Numbered from the stretch's first letter, positions 1-9,148 are shown. The stretch is DNA of 64,000 bases from Plazaster borealis (GCA_021014325.1 CM037476.1:22108827-22172826); one strand, 5' to 3'. The notes: generated from the letters alone by a model not told the origin. Program-made: numbers and translations.

Positions 1-108
1 GGAGAAAGTTCTGTTAGCTTCTCACTTACACAGTTCAATATGGGGCTGGTTGGACGTGGAATCTACAAAAAGAAAAAGGATGGCTCAAAAAAACAAGAAC
101 ACTGGGCC
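1..108 (+). pseudogene. Probable 5' part of the Mutator-like gene, left of the insertion
   Basis: After removal of the Polinton and one copy of TGGGCC, frame 3 of the left flank continues in the frame that opens at 15644 on the right flank. The left part is open from about base 18 onwards. It is short and basic (KEKGWLKKTRTLG), so this is a weak inference from one open junction. Confidence 0.35.
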
Positions 109-113
109 AGTAG

Positions 114-468
114 TATGAACTATGGGGGTTCTGGACCACCTACCCGTGCTCTTTTGGGTTGGGGTATATATCAACAGAGCACTTGGGGGTTGGGGTATAT
201 ATCAATAGAGCACATGGGGTTCTGGACCACCTTGCTTGGGGGTATATACAAATAGAGCACATGGGGTTTGCTCCCAGCTTTTTTGATAGGGCTCGCCCCG
301 CTCTCTTGGTGGGCTGCTGGTTCTAGACCACTTTTGGGTTGGGGTATATATACAAATAGAGCACATGGGGTTCTACTAAATTTCGTATACGAAAATTAGG
401 TTTTAATAGGGCTCGCCCCGCTCTCTTGGCGGGCTCGACCCACAGCCAGCGACTTTCAACCTTAACGC
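114..468 (+). repeat. Left terminal inverted repeat of the Polinton
   Basis: About 355 bp matching the reverse complement of 15288-15643 with only a few differences. It is itself built of short direct repeats: a GGGTTGGGGTATATA-type unit followed by AGAGCACATGGGG recurs several times, and GGGCTCGCCCCGCTCTCTTGG occurs twice in nearly the same form. A palindrome around TTTCGTATACGAAAA lies near 381-396. TATATA strings in the units could serve as promoters, but nothing here proves it. Confidence 0.92.
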
Positions 469-470
469 TT

Positions 471-492
471 CAACTTTCGTCTACGAAAGTTG
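471..492. repeat. Palindrome, CAACTTTCG/CGAAAGTTG type
   Basis: A perfect or near-perfect inverted repeat centred on TCTA, one member of the palindrome family that recurs throughout this element. It sits directly inside the left terminal repeat; a counterpart lies at 15002-15039 near the right one. Confidence 0.85.
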
Positions 493-493
493 A

Positions 494-626
494 ACACGAT
501 GGAGTGTAGCACGGTATACACAATGAGTGAACCCAACTGTAGACGTTTACGTTTGTGAATAACTGGGTGGAGGTTCGTTAAGTTTGCTACCACGGCTGAA
601 TTTAAAACTGGCAAAGCAACCGCACT
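494..626. other. Stretch inside the left repeat with no supportable gene
   Basis: Between the palindrome at 471-492 and the broken hydrophobic gene. No open frame with recognisable content was seen on either strand. Confidence 0.5.
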
Positions 627-1264
627 TTATTTCAGTGTCGTTGCCGCAAGCTCTTTCATTATTGAAGCTCGGGCTTCGGCCATCAGCTCGTTTTTGCTAC
701 TTCGTTGGTTTGAGCTGCGTATACTTTGCGGCTTTTTTCTGAATATCAGCTTTTATTTGTCGATATTTATTTATTTCGTTTATTACGAGCTTGAACTCTT
801 CAGGGAGATGTGCCCATCTTGTAGCGCTTGTGAGATCACATCTGAAACGCTGTTGAGCTTAGATAGAGCGAGAACACGAATCTCATCGTGTTTTTAGCTT
901 TTACAAGGAGCCGCCGAGAGACGAACTTGCCGGCAATACCGGCAAGACCACAAACACCTGCAGCTGCTTCAAGTGCAATGACAATAGGCGCAGCTATAAT
1001 TGTGGAGAGCAATCCTACACCAGTAGCTCCCATTCCAAGGCATGATAGAATCAACACTGTGTCAATACCATCAACGATATTGATAGATCTACGGTACTAT
1101 TTGTACAGCTTACTTCTGTCTTCTATCTCTTTTTCAAGTTTGCGTTCGAGGTTGCGGATTTCAGTCAGGCGATAATTAGAGCCTGTGTTGTTGTCCTCGG
1201 GCTGAAGAACGGGATACAATCGCTCAGTTGTTTCGATGGTAGGAGCTGTTGGTATCTTAGGCAT
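627..1264 (-). pseudogene. Broken Polinton gene for a small hydrophobic protein
   Basis: I recall related hydrophobic proteins in invertebrate Polintons; their function is not established. The start is taken at 1264 (MPKIPTAP...), just past the stop of the upstream gene; an ORF start at 1285 is possible. A Pro/Thr-rich head and short coiled coil (NLERKLEKEIEDRSKLYK) are followed by an in-frame TAG at about 1094-1096. A Gly/Ala-rich membrane segment follows (GVGLLSTIIAAPIVIALEAA). The frame then shifts near 875, and again near 805, and reaches a stop at 697; a further shift may extend it to 627. With one stop and at least two shifts it cannot make a full protein. Confidence 0.6.
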
Positions 1265-1930
1265 TTTCTCGAATTTCAAGCACAACAGTTATGGGTTTGC
1301 TATGGTTTTGTAGCAACAGGTTATGTTTATCTAACGCGCGAAGGTTCAATTGATGTATGTGCCCAACTTCAAGTTTTTTGTACATAGGACAAATAGGATT
1401 AATGTTTATAACACCTTTGGGTGCGGCTGGGGTTATGGCTAGTAGTGTTGAAGGAGCGCCATCAACGATGTTGGAGGTTGTAGAAAGTTGATCGAGGTGT
1501 ATGTATACCCACTTGTGAATATCGAAGTTAGAGGGTCTGTCTCCTCGTATTTCCCATCAATCCAACCTTTATCGCTGATACCCAACAGGCGGCGTATATC
1601 AGAGGGTATTTTTAAGGCTCCGCCCGTTGCAATGCTGAACATGACTAGATTTGTTGCTTTATCTATCTCGACCGATACTTGGGGCAGCTCTTTTGTGAAC
1701 AGATTTTGTAGGTATTCAAAGGTATATAATCCAGCAGGGATCATAATCTTTCGAGGTTTATCATCCAAGTTAGAACGCCACAAAATTCCAGCTGAATGCC
1801 CAATATTTCGATGGCTAACCTCATAATGCAAACCTCTGAGGGCAGCATAGAGCTTGCCATCTGTATTATCGATTACAGTCTGGAGATGCGACGCTTCTTC
1901 ATTTTGAATATCGGTTAGTGTCACAAACAT
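1257..1930 (-). pseudogene. Polinton capsid-associated-like protein, copy 1, frameshifted
   Basis: The ORF at 1439-1930 gives 163 residues. Its visible pattern includes GKLYAALRGL, a IPAGLYTFEYLQNLF segment, then RRLLGISDKGWIDGKY. This layout resembles uncharacterised Polinton proteins often suspected to be minor capsid proteins; that role is an inference. The conserved tail (TSNIVDGAPS...) continues in another frame from about 1480 down to a TAA at 1257-1259, so one frameshift separates body from tail. The stop overlaps the start region of the next minus-strand gene, indicating a compact operon-like layout. A paralogue lies directly upstream at 2009-2692. The palindrome at 1935-1956 precedes the start. 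Confidence 0.6.
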
Positions 1931-1934
1931 AACT

Positions 1935-1956
1935 AATCTTTTGTCTACGAAAGATT
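1935..1956. repeat. Palindrome, AATCTTTTG/CGAAAGATT type
   Basis: Imperfect 22-bp inverted repeat just upstream of the minus-strand start at 1930, in the position of a promoter or 5' leader. Confidence 0.8.
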
Positions 1957-2008
1957 GTTAATGCAGTTATACCAAACAAAGCTTATAGCTTCAACACAGA
2001 CGCATCTA

Positions 2009-2692
2009 CTAGACAGGCTTAATCTCAAGTACTGCAGTCATAGAGATAGGATTGTCACGCATATCTTCACCATATTCATCTAACACGAGAAAGTTTAGTT
2101 TATATATATGTCCTGCTTTAAGTTTTTGTACATAGGGTAAGCAAGGTTAACGTTTACACTGCTTTCAGATTTGAACGGGCTTATGGTTAGCAGCGACGAG
2201 GGGCGCCATCAATAATATTAGAAGCCGCATAAAGTTGATTGAGGTGTATAGAAACCAGGTTAGGGGTATGGAACCTTGAGGGTCTAATTCCATCTACTCT
2301 TCCTTGGAACCAATGACCGTCAAAAGATTAGAGAGAATGCCCAATAGTGAACACATTGTATCATCAAATTTAAAAACATAGAAACACTCCTGACATTGAC
2401 ACTGACAAACCCCGTTGTTTTGTTCATTTGGAGTCCTATTTGGGGTATATTTGCTTTGAAAAACTGTTGTATATCTTCAAAGGTGTACATTCCTCGAACA
2501 ACTTTAATCGAGGTATAACTAAGATTATTATTACTGTCAAACTTAAGATCAACAGTAGAGTCAACATCAAGAGTGTTAGTTTTTTTAAAATGCAACTCTC
2601 TTAGGGCAACACAGAGTTTACCATTTACATTGTTAATTGCGGGTTGGAGGAGCGGCGCTTCTCTTTTGAATATTGGTTTGTGTAACAAACAT
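2009..2692 (-). pseudogene. Polinton capsid-associated-like protein, copy 2, broken
   Basis: A paralogue of the 1257-1930 gene: both have a start of the form MFVT.T.IQ, then a GKL.(A/V)ALR.L block and a (L/M)YTFE block. The likely start is the ATG at 2690-2692; the frame shifts soon after it, again near 2370-2340 and near 2180, and a tail (YPMYKKLKAGHIYKLNF) ends at the TAG at 2009-2011. It is more decayed than copy 1. Its leader region shares palindromes with the divergent gene starting at 2766. Confidence 0.55.
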
Positions 2693-2710
2693 AGCGAACT
2701 TTGCAAATAA

Positions 2711-2757
2711 TCTTTTGAACTTATACGAGTATAACTTAAACTTTGCAAGCAAAGTTT
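2711..2757. repeat. Two palindromes in a divergent intergenic region
   Basis: AACTTATACGAGTATAACTT (2718-2737) and an AAACTTTGC/GCAAAGTTT pair (2738-2757) lie between the divergent genes at 2692 (minus) and 2766 (plus). Their placement would suit a shared control region. Confidence 0.8.
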
Positions 2758-2765
2758 GTGCAGTT

Positions 2766-4108
2766 ATGTCTAACCAAGCTTATAGCTTTAACACAGATGC
2801 ATCTTACCAAACAGGTGGGGTATACTCCGCAAAATCTCAACTCGTATTGCAAAATGTTACAATACAGGTTGATACGGGGCGGCGAGCTTTGACACCGTCT
2901 TTCCGGATATATTGTCGGCGGAGCGGTATAGGCTGCCACACGTACAAAGTGATGATGTAGTGGACACGTGGAGCTCAAACCCGATGAAATTTTGGCAAAA
3001 TAAGATTAACTTTGCAGTGTGGTGTGCTACCACAGGTTGCGGTGTCTCTGCAGAAGACCATCTTAGCTCTAAAGTCCCGATGGTGCGATCAGTCTACCGC
3101 TTTCACGTATACTACCAGGTGCGAAGGATTCTTGAAGGGATGCAGGTGCCACTCCCACAGGATGACACTTGGGATGCCTTTGATACCCCATACAACCAGA
3201 GGGTATATGAGCAAATTTGCGGAGTTTGGTGTCTCACCGCACACCGACTGGCGGCAGAGCATCGACCAAAATAGTGGTCTTGGAACGCCGTATCATTGGT
3301 GGAAAGGTTCAGTGCTCTCTATTAAAGAAGTGAGCAACGATTTGGTTGCTAGTGGGGTCTTAACCCCAGCTTCGGTGTTTCGTCGAACGACTATAGAAAA
3401 GACCGCATGAGCTTTGGTGATAGACCAGCCACGTTCAGCGTCGACTACATCGGTCAGGGGCCAGAAGGAGACCAAGCATGGACAACATTTGTTCTCGACA
3501 AGTCGGAGGGCTTTACCCAACCTGGGGTTGAAAGAATCAACGACTCTATCCGAACATACGTGTGGGCTATCCTAGGCGCACAGGCGCAGATTCGCTCGAG
3601 TATTATTGGCACCGGTGCCGCATTTGACACCCAGAAACAGTTCTTAGCGAATGTTGAGGATGCAGTCTCAAGCCCTGTAGATCTCCCGAGTGCGGTGGCA
3701 CGCTACCAAGACATGCTTCGATACGCCCGCTCTAAGGTTGACTATGTATTCGGAATTGGTTTGTATATGGCTCCCAGCAACATGGAGTTGCAGATTGGAA
3801 CTATTCAGGACTACAACAACGAGATTGTGATCGCGGAGCAGGGGCAAAATTTGGGCTTTAACAACGGTATAAATGCAGTTGTCGAGAATTTGTTACCTGT
3901 AAAGGATATGGAGGGGCCTCCTGCAAGGCCAGCACACCTAGCTCAAACTCCGGAAGTTAGTTTGATGGGACCGGTTTTGGCACAGCCTGATATCGACGTA
4001 GATGAAAGACAAACTTTCATAGACGAAAGTTTAGCGCACTATGATGGGCGAACTGCACTTGTTGTTGGTGGCGTTGCTCTTGGTCTCGGTTGGCTCGCTC
4101 TACGCTAA
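2766..4108 (+). pseudogene. Conserved Polinton protein of unknown function, three frameshifts
   Basis: Starts at ATG 2766 (MSNQAYSFNTDASYQ). The frame changes near 2875, near 3220 and near 3380; the longest intact part is 3407-4108 (233 residues). Visible features include SFDTVFPD in the second segment, WTTFVLDRS/DKSEGFTQPGVER-type text in the last, and a C-terminal membrane segment (ALVVGGVALGLGWLAL). I recall proteins of this type in invertebrate Polintons but not a proven role; size and setting suggest a virion component. An in-frame palindrome at 4011-4032 encodes QTFIDESLA near the C terminus. Five palindrome-like units follow the stop. Confidence 0.6.
4011..4032. repeat. In-frame palindrome inside the 2766-4108 gene
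   Basis: AAACTTTC/GAAAGTTT halves around ATAGAC. It is translated without a stop just before the C-terminal membrane segment. Confidence 0.8.
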
Positions 4109-4196
4109 AACTTTTGTCTACAAAAAACTTTTGTCTACAAAAAACTTTTGTCTACAAAAAACTTTTGTCTACAAAAAACTTTTGTCTACAAAAGTT
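4107..4196. repeat. Five tandem 17-bp palindrome-derived units
   Basis: AACTTTTGTCTACAAAA is repeated five times head to tail and ends in GTTT. Each unit is nearly one palindrome. The array starts at the stop codon of the upstream plus gene and ends at the stop of the convergent minus gene at 4199. It could act as a bidirectional terminator; this is an inference. Confidence 0.9.
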
Positions 4197-4198
4197 TA

Positions 4199-5490
4199 TT
4201 ATTTATAAAAGATTAAAGTTAACAGTACACCGCCAATGGCAACAATTATTGCCCATAGGTTTCCCGCGAGCCAGCCAGCAGTTTTACTCAAGAGGTTGAG
4301 GAGCCACGATATAATGCCTCCGATGATGCCCGGTAGTGCGGCTGCAGCCTTTCCAGCTAATTGGGCTAGAAGGCGCCCGAGAGCTTGCAAATGTTTTTCG
4401 CCCACTCTTTACCCCATCTTTACTTGCGGGGCGTGGGAGGTGTTGGCGGTGTAACCCCGCCAGCTGGCCCACCAGTCAAGGCAAGAACCAGAGTGCTGAT
4501 GGCAAAGCCCAGTGCAGTGATAATGGTGGCTATGGTCACACCCTGCTCGCGGAACAGGGTCCGTAGCCGATCGGTCAGAGATTTGTTTTTATCTAGAACG
4601 CTAGATATGGTCTCACGAATTTGGCGGAACTGTGACCGAAGTTGTTGGTTGAGGACATCAACGCTGTCTCGAGTCGCTGCGAGATCATCTTCGGCTTTTG
4701 TAATTTCACGTTCGATTTGGTCCGCTCGCTCAGTTGTCCCGGGTTGCTTAAGCTCTTCGCGATAGCCCTCGATTAGCTGCTGGAGAGAAACTACTTTGCT
4801 CTCTTGCACCGCTTTTGTGGCACGCAAAGTTTTCAGGGCTTTGTCAAGCCCTAGAATCTCTCTCATAGGCAAAAGATTTTCTTCCTCAGTAGGCGGCTTA
4901 GATGACATACTAATAACTAAATCATCTAAAACATTAACTGTCTGATCTAGTACATCACCATCTGCTTGTGTTGCATTTTGTGCTTTATCAGCAACCTTTT
5001 CTAACTCGCGAAGGGTAGGTCGAGAATGACGACGCAGTGTACTGTCGTACCCAGGCAGGTTGAGAAAATCTCGAATAGCTCTAGAGCCCCCAGAGCCAAA
5101 ACTTTGGGCAATAGTACCCAATCCTAAAAACTTTTTAGGGCCTTTAGTAGCGCTCATCCGAACCTTTTTATCACCTTCTACCCAGTAAAGTGTTTTACCA
5201 TCTTCGCCGACCTGAAACCGTTTGTATTCTATGATCGTAGGTCGAGGGCCATTGTTTAGACCTATCTCCTCATAGAAAGCATTTACTAAACGGTCTCGCT
5301 GTTCTCGCAACTCGTCTGTACGGATGTCGTCGCGCGCTTGGTTGATGCGGTCGCCGTATTCATTAGCCGATAGCCCATCTAAGGGTGCCCCGATAGGAGG
5401 TTCAGGGGAAATAAAACTGGTTTCTTCTTCGACTTCTGGTTGTTTTTCGGGTGCATCAAAATCATTCATTTCAAAGCCACCTTCTGCCAT
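4199..5490 (-). pseudogene. Coiled-coil membrane protein of the Polinton, split by a frameshift
   Basis: The main ORF (5490-4420, 356 residues) has an acidic Pro-rich head, a central region rich in Glu/Gln/Lys predicted as coiled coil (LQQLIEGYREELKQP; QIEREITKAEDDLAATRDSV), then a membrane segment (GVTIATIITALGFAISTLVLAL). The second ORF (4405-4199, 68 residues, no ATG, GTG-like start) has two hydrophobic segments (ALPGIIGGIISWLL; LWAIIVAIGGVLLTLIFY). I recall both parts as one protein in related elements, so a frameshift between about 4395 and 4425 is likely. The function is unknown; a membrane-active virion protein is one possibility. The gene is divergent from the capsid gene at 5568. Confidence 0.62.
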
Positions 5491-5567
5491 ATTGAATACA
5501 AAGGTTGGCTTTACTTATATTGAACACTCGCCAAGGTTTAATAGACAAAAGATAAAGTTTGGTTTGA

Positions 5568-6874
5568 ATGGCATCGTCAAAGTACGGACGCAAACTGAAT
5601 CCTCTTAGAAGCCTGCGGGATCCACTCGGGATCAAAGGCATACGGCAGAGCGTGGTTGTAACCAACAACCCTCCACTATCGACCAAAATCAGCAGCTCTT
5701 GGTCCGCTTTCCCAACCTTGGCGCCCAGGATGTGATTGTTCCTGGAACAGCCCGCCTCGCATTTACCATCGCCCTCACCTCGACCGACGACAATCGAACA
5801 GTGGTTCAAAACCTTGGCCAAGCCGTTGTGAAGAAAAAGACAATCAGGATCAGTGGTAATGAGGTCATGTCTATAGATGACAGCGATGTTATCGGCTGCT
5901 ACACCGACCTTTGGAAAACGTTGGGAGAGCGCCGGTCTCAGGTCTACCAGGGTATTGATGTGGCGGAAGACGCTAACATGCTTAAACTGAGGGTGGGCGC
6001 CGGAGATGGTGATAGTTCTACGGCGCAAGACAAGGCTGTTGCAGATGCATACAGCAACAGATTTAGCATTCCACTAGACTTTGAACTGTTGGAGAGCCAC
6101 ATGCCGTTCTTCCAGTCAGGCCTTGGTGACCGATTGGAGTACGAGCTTACCTTTAATGACTACAGCCGCGTTATAATGGCAACAGGTGATGCAGATGCTA
6201 GCTACGTCATCGACAACATCTCTCTCGAGTTTGAAATTATGAGCGAGCCAAACTTAGCCCGAATGATTCGCAACCAGTATACTGCGCGAGTTGCCATCTT
6301 GTATGACCGCATTTTGCGCCACCGAAAGGTCACCCTCAACAAGAGTGATACGCTGTGGAACGTCAATCTTAATATTCCAGCCCGAAGCTTTAAGGGAATA
6401 CTCATGCTCTTCGAGGATGCTGGAGCGGCGACCGCGTTTAACCGAAATACAGAATCGTTCTATAACCCCAAGATCGAAAAAGTTGAGGTCATAGTCGAGG
6501 GGAAGCCAAACCAGTTGTATGCCCAGGGTATGCGCGGGTACCAACAGTGGGATGAAGTTCGAAAGTACTTCGCTAGCAGCCCTTCAACCAAGCGCCACCC
6601 CACGTCTGCAATGGTCACCAAAGACTTAGCATTAGCTGATGTAACGGTAGGAGAGTATTTGACAACAAAGTACGGCCTATGGCTGGACTTGAGAAGCAAC
6701 GATGATGACTCACTGCACGGCAGCGGCAGGCGCATAGAAAATGCAAGTGAGGGGGTCACAGTCCAGATCACCAAAAAGGCAGAAACGGCGGGCACATTGA
6801 ACATGTATTTGTATGTTATCATGGATGCTCAGCTCAACATCGAAAATGGTCGATATATCAGTGCGCTCTACTAA
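5568..6874 (+). pseudogene. MCP: Probable major capsid protein of the Polinton, one frameshift
   Basis: About 430 residues, starting at ATG 5568 (MASSKYGRKLNPLRS). A frameshift near 5660-5671, close to AACCCTCCAC, separates roughly the first 33 codons from a 391-residue open frame. Text such as FPNLGAQDVIVPGTA, a VVEGKPNQLYAQGMR-like stretch and RRIENASEGV near the C terminus matches a family I recall next to Polinton ATPases. Assignment as a double-jelly-roll capsid protein rests on size, beta-rich hydrophobic spacing and position directly before the packaging ATPase; I cannot see the fold. The ATPase frame overlaps its last codons. Confidence 0.62.
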
Positions 6875-7535
6875 ACCAAACTTATCTTTTGCAGGCAAAA
6901 GATTGTTTTCGTCAACGAAAGTTCAAAGTATAAGTAAAAACTTATACGAGGATAAGTTTTTACCCCACTCGGCCATCATCTGTGGCCAGACTGGCTGTGG
7001 GAAAACAGTCTTTATCTTAAACCTTCTCGAAGATCAATTTTCGCACATCGTTATACTCTGCCCCACAATTCGTTGGAACAAAACGTACCACGAGCGATCC
7101 TGGGTGTGGACAGACCCAGAGGTCTATATCGTCGACCCTGGCGATCAGCTTCAAAAGTGGTTGCGAGCTTTTTACTCGATTTTTGCTGGCGAGCCGACAT
7201 TGTACATCATCGACGACTGCTCAGCTAGTAAAGCTCTGACCAAAAAGAAAGACATGCTGTCTGAGCTTGCGTTCTCGGGGCGCCACGCCTCTCAATCTGT
7301 GTGGGTTTTGACGCAAAAGTATAACTCGGTTCTTAAAGATCTCCGCGAGCAGACTAAGTGGATAGGGCTCTTCCACTGCAAGGACAGGGACTCTTTTGAA
7401 GATTGCCTGCGAGAAAACGACGTTGTCCCGACGAGAGAGGAGCGAGATGCGCTTAGACAGCAGCTATCTAAAGCTAAACACGCTAAGCTTATACTAAAGA
7501 CTGCTCAGCCGGTTGCTTATCAGTTGTTAACATAG
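6846..7535 (+). CDS. ATP: FtsK/HerA-type genome-packaging ATPase
   Basis: A P-loop ATPase of the A32/FtsK-HerA class, which pumps DNA into capsids in Polinton-like viruses. It has Walker A GQTGCGKT and Walker B LYIIDDC, followed by the sensor-like segment SGRHASQSVWVLTQK. The frame is intact. ATG 6846 is chosen over 6813 because it shortens the overlap with the capsid gene; the true start could be later. The first 40 residues are largely encoded by palindromes (6884-6960) and have no equivalent that I recall in relatives, which start close to Walker A. The stop is at 7533-7535. Confidence 0.88.
   Translation: MVDISVRSTKPNLSFAGKRLFSSTKVQSISKNLYEDKFLPHSAIICGQTGCGKTVFILNLLEDQFSHIVILCPTIRWNKTYHERSWVWTDPEVYIVDPGDQLQKWLRAFYSIFAGEPTLYIIDDCSASKALTKKKDMLSELAFSGRHASQSVWVLTQKYNSVLKDLREQTKWIGLFHCKDRDSFEDCLRENDVVPTREERDALRQQLSKAKHAKLILKTAQPVAYQLLT
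6884..6960. repeat. Three palindromes within the N-terminal coding part of the ATPase
   Basis: An ATCTTTTGC/GCAAAAGAT pair, a TTTCGTC/GACGAAA-like pair and an ACTTATACG/CGATAAGT-like pair follow each other and stay open in the ATPase frame (NLSFAGKRLFSSTK, then KNLYEDKF). Confidence 0.85.
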
Positions 7536-7562
7536 CTTAATAGCTTGCTAAACTAAAGTTCT

Positions 7563-7670
7563 ATGTGGGAGCAAACACAGCTAGCCATACAAACTATACA
7601 TCTGGCAGTAGTTCTTGTGATGTTTGTCAAGTATGTTAGACTCATGCGCATAAACTTATACAGAGTATAA
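7563..7670 (+). CDS. Possible 35-residue single-pass membrane protein
   Basis: MWEQTQLAIQTIHLAVVLVM begins a short ORF with one hydrophobic segment followed by basic residues (KYVRLMR). It lies in the short gap between the ATPase and the next gene, where the element is otherwise gene-dense. Its C terminus and stop are made by a palindrome (7653-7670). I do not recognise a family; it may be chance. Confidence 0.35.
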   Translation: MWEQTQLAIQTIHLAVVLVMFVKYVRLMRINLYRV

Positions 7671-7707
7671 GTTTGATCTCAAAAGTATCTTTTGCTCACA
7701 GAAGATT
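7653..7707. repeat. Palindrome pair before the 7708 gene
   Basis: A TAAACTTATAC/GTATAAGTTT pair and an imperfect ATCTTTTGC/AGAAGATT pair end exactly at the next start codon. Confidence 0.75.
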
Positions 7708-8418
7708 ATGGATTGTGATGATTTGATCAACCAATTGTTGCAAGAGGTTCCCGATGAAAGCACCGATACCACCGTCTCGACGCTAAACAAAACTTTTGTA
7801 GACAAAAGTTTGAGCTGCACCTCGTCTACAAAAGATTTGCCAGCAAAAGATTACAAAAGTTTGGATCGTTTGCAAGAACAAAAACGGACCCGGCTGGCGG
7901 CAATTGTGGCTGGCGGCACAGCCCAAAAATACATAGGAACCCGACTAACCCTTGCACAACTTGATGTGATGAGTGATGACGAGATTTCTAAGCACTATAG
8001 CCGCTATGAGGCACGACTAGGGGCCTCAATGACAAAAACTCTCGGGGCGTCTGCGCTGCAGATGTATGCACTAGCGGCTAGCACATTTCTACCAATTCCA
8101 CCCGAAAATAAGCCTCAGCTCGTCATAGACCTCGAGGAGGACCCCTTTGTCGGACATGCGCTGACGACAGCCTGCTGCGAGCTGTATTATCGCTATGGTA
8201 TGTACTTAGCCCCGCTTACTGCAGCGATGACAACTGCTAAGCACTGTCAATTTAAAGACAAAACTTATACGAGTATAAGTAAAACTTTCGTACACGAAAG
8301 TTTAGATGACAGAAAACTTGGAAACGACATCGACAGAAGCAGCACAAGCTCTGGAGATGACAGCAGCGCAAGACCTAGAGACGACATCGACGCAGTTAAA
8401 AGTCAAGAGAGTGACTAA
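7708..8418 (+). CDS. Conserved Polinton protein of unknown function (236 aa)
   Basis: Intact. The likely conserved core runs from about residue 50 (LDRLQEQKRTRLAAIV) through SRYEARLGASMTKTLG to ELYYRYGMYLAPLTAAM near residue 170. I recall this core in Polinton-like loci, without known function. Around it are low-complexity inserts encoded by palindromes: NKTFVDKSLS and TKDLPAKDYKSL near residues 27-50, and KTYTSISKTFVHESLDD near residue 190. The C-terminal tail overlaps the next gene by 117 nt in another frame. Confidence 0.65.
   Translation: MDCDDLINQLLQEVPDESTDTTVSTLNKTFVDKSLSCTSSTKDLPAKDYKSLDRLQEQKRTRLAAIVAGGTAQKYIGTRLTLAQLDVMSDDEISKHYSRYEARLGASMTKTLGASALQMYALAASTFLPIPPENKPQLVIDLEEDPFVGHALTTACCELYYRYGMYLAPLTAAMTTAKHCQFKDKTYTSISKTFVHESLDDRKLGNDIDRSSTSSGDDSSARPRDDIDAVKSQESD
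7790..7862. repeat. In-frame palindromes inside the 236-aa protein gene
   Basis: One palindrome with AAACTTTTG/CAAAAGTTT arms (7790-7811) and partly overlapping ones at 7825-7862. They add the peptide types TFVDKSL and LPAKD to the protein. Confidence 0.8.
8261..8303. repeat. Two in-frame palindromes overlapping a gene junction
   Basis: AAACTTATACGAGTATAAGT (8261-8280) followed by an AAACTTTCG/CGAAAGTTT pair (8282-8303). They are coding for the upstream protein and end at the start of the next ORF (8302-8306). Confidence 0.85.
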
Positions 8419-8791
8419 TAAAGATCCACAAAAAGTTGAGGCTGGCCGCAAAGGTGCAGCAGCTAGAAAAGCAAAACAAGAAGCGCTGAAAGAGCAGCTG
8501 CGAAAGGCCAAACCGAGTCTCAAGTCTGAAGATAATCTTAATCCTTCATCTACAAAAGACCGCAAACATAAAAGTGAAATCTCATCGCAATCAGAAACTA
8601 ATCTTTTGCCTGCAAAAGATAATCTTTTGCAGGCAAAAGATTGTTTGCTCCTTGCAGGGGCTGTTATAGCTGTTGGAGCTGTGGTATATGCTAAGTTTTC
8701 GTATACACCTGCAAAACAATTACCAAATGTATCTCAAAAATCAAAGACAAACATATTAGACAAACAAACTAATCCTCATTATATGCAATAA
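8306..8791 (+). CDS. Lysine-rich small membrane-anchored Polinton protein (161 aa)
   Basis: The ATG at 8306 starts MTENLETTSTEAAQ. A repeat-like Thr/Glu/Gln-rich head is followed by a basic stretch (VEAGRKGAAARKAKQEALKE), a membrane segment (LLLAGAVIAVGAVVYAKF, about residues 112-130) and a polar tail ending PHYMQ. I recall similar proteins in related elements. The basic part could bind DNA; that is inference. Directly before the membrane segment is a palindrome-encoded insert (NLLPAKDNLLQAKDCLL). Confidence 0.62.
   Translation: MTENLETTSTEAAQALEMTAAQDLETTSTQLKVKRVTNKDPQKVEAGRKGAAARKAKQEALKEQLRKAKPSLKSEDNLNPSSTKDRKHKSEISSQSETNLLPAKDNLLQAKDCLLLAGAVIAVGAVVYAKFSYTPAKQLPNVSQKSKTNILDKQTNPHYMQ
8600..8642. 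repeat. Tandem in-frame palindromes before a membrane segment
   Basis: Two copies of the AATCTTTTGC/GCAAAAGATT palindrome share a junction and read NLLPAKDNLLQAKD in frame. Confidence 0.88.
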
Positions 8792-8802
8792 TAATCTCCT
8801 AC

Positions 8803-9054
8803 TTGCATAACAAAAATGACTACCCCAGTACTGATGGTAAACAGCTTGCTAATTTGGTGTACCACTCCGCCGTAGTAAGTGGACTTGCCGTGGGATACGC
8901 TACTCTTGGTAAAAAAATCATAAATGGTGTTACGCCAAAGTTAGACTTTGCGCCGTATGATGTTGGCATGGTCATACTAGATGTTGGCCTAGCTATGGCC
9001 ACTAAAGACATGCTTGTCAAGCAGGGGATACTCCCTGCAGACATATTAAAGTAA
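8803..9054 (+). CDS. Small Polinton membrane protein (about 83 aa)
   Basis: The open frame has no ATG at its beginning and starts at a TTG; the true start is uncertain, and a small frameshift may hide it. It has two hydrophobic segments: HSAVVSGLAVGYATLG near residue 25 and VGMVILDVGLAMATKDML near residue 60. It ends VKQGILPADILK, a tail I recall from related small proteins of invertebrate Polintons. Function unknown. Confidence 0.55.
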   Translation: MHNKNDYPSTDGKQLANLVYHSAVVSGLAVGYATLGKKIINGVTPKLDFAPYDVGMVILDVGLAMATKDMLVKQGILPADILK

Positions 9055-9058
9055 AGAT

Positions 9059-9148
9059 GTATAAGTTTTCTCTTTTGAATACAAAAGATTATACAAATAT
9101 AAGTTAAACTAATCTTTTGTCTACAAAAACTTTTGTCTACAAAAGTTT
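9059..9148. repeat. Cluster of four palindromes before the 9156 gene
   Basis: Two ACTTAT/ATAAGT-like and two CTTTTGTCTACAAAA-type units in a row. The last pair reads in frame into the next protein. Confidence 0.8.

Noticed and set aside
40..255. ORF over the left Polinton end
   Set aside because: It runs from host sequence into the terminal repeat and reads the repeat units; no conserved content.
888..1175. Plus-strand ORF opposite the hydrophobic protein gene
   Set aside because: Antisense shadow of the minus-strand gene, with no protein-like pattern of its own.
4107..4196. CRISPR-like array
   Set aside because: Units are 17 bp, directly adjacent without spacers, and the setting is a eukaryotic transposon.
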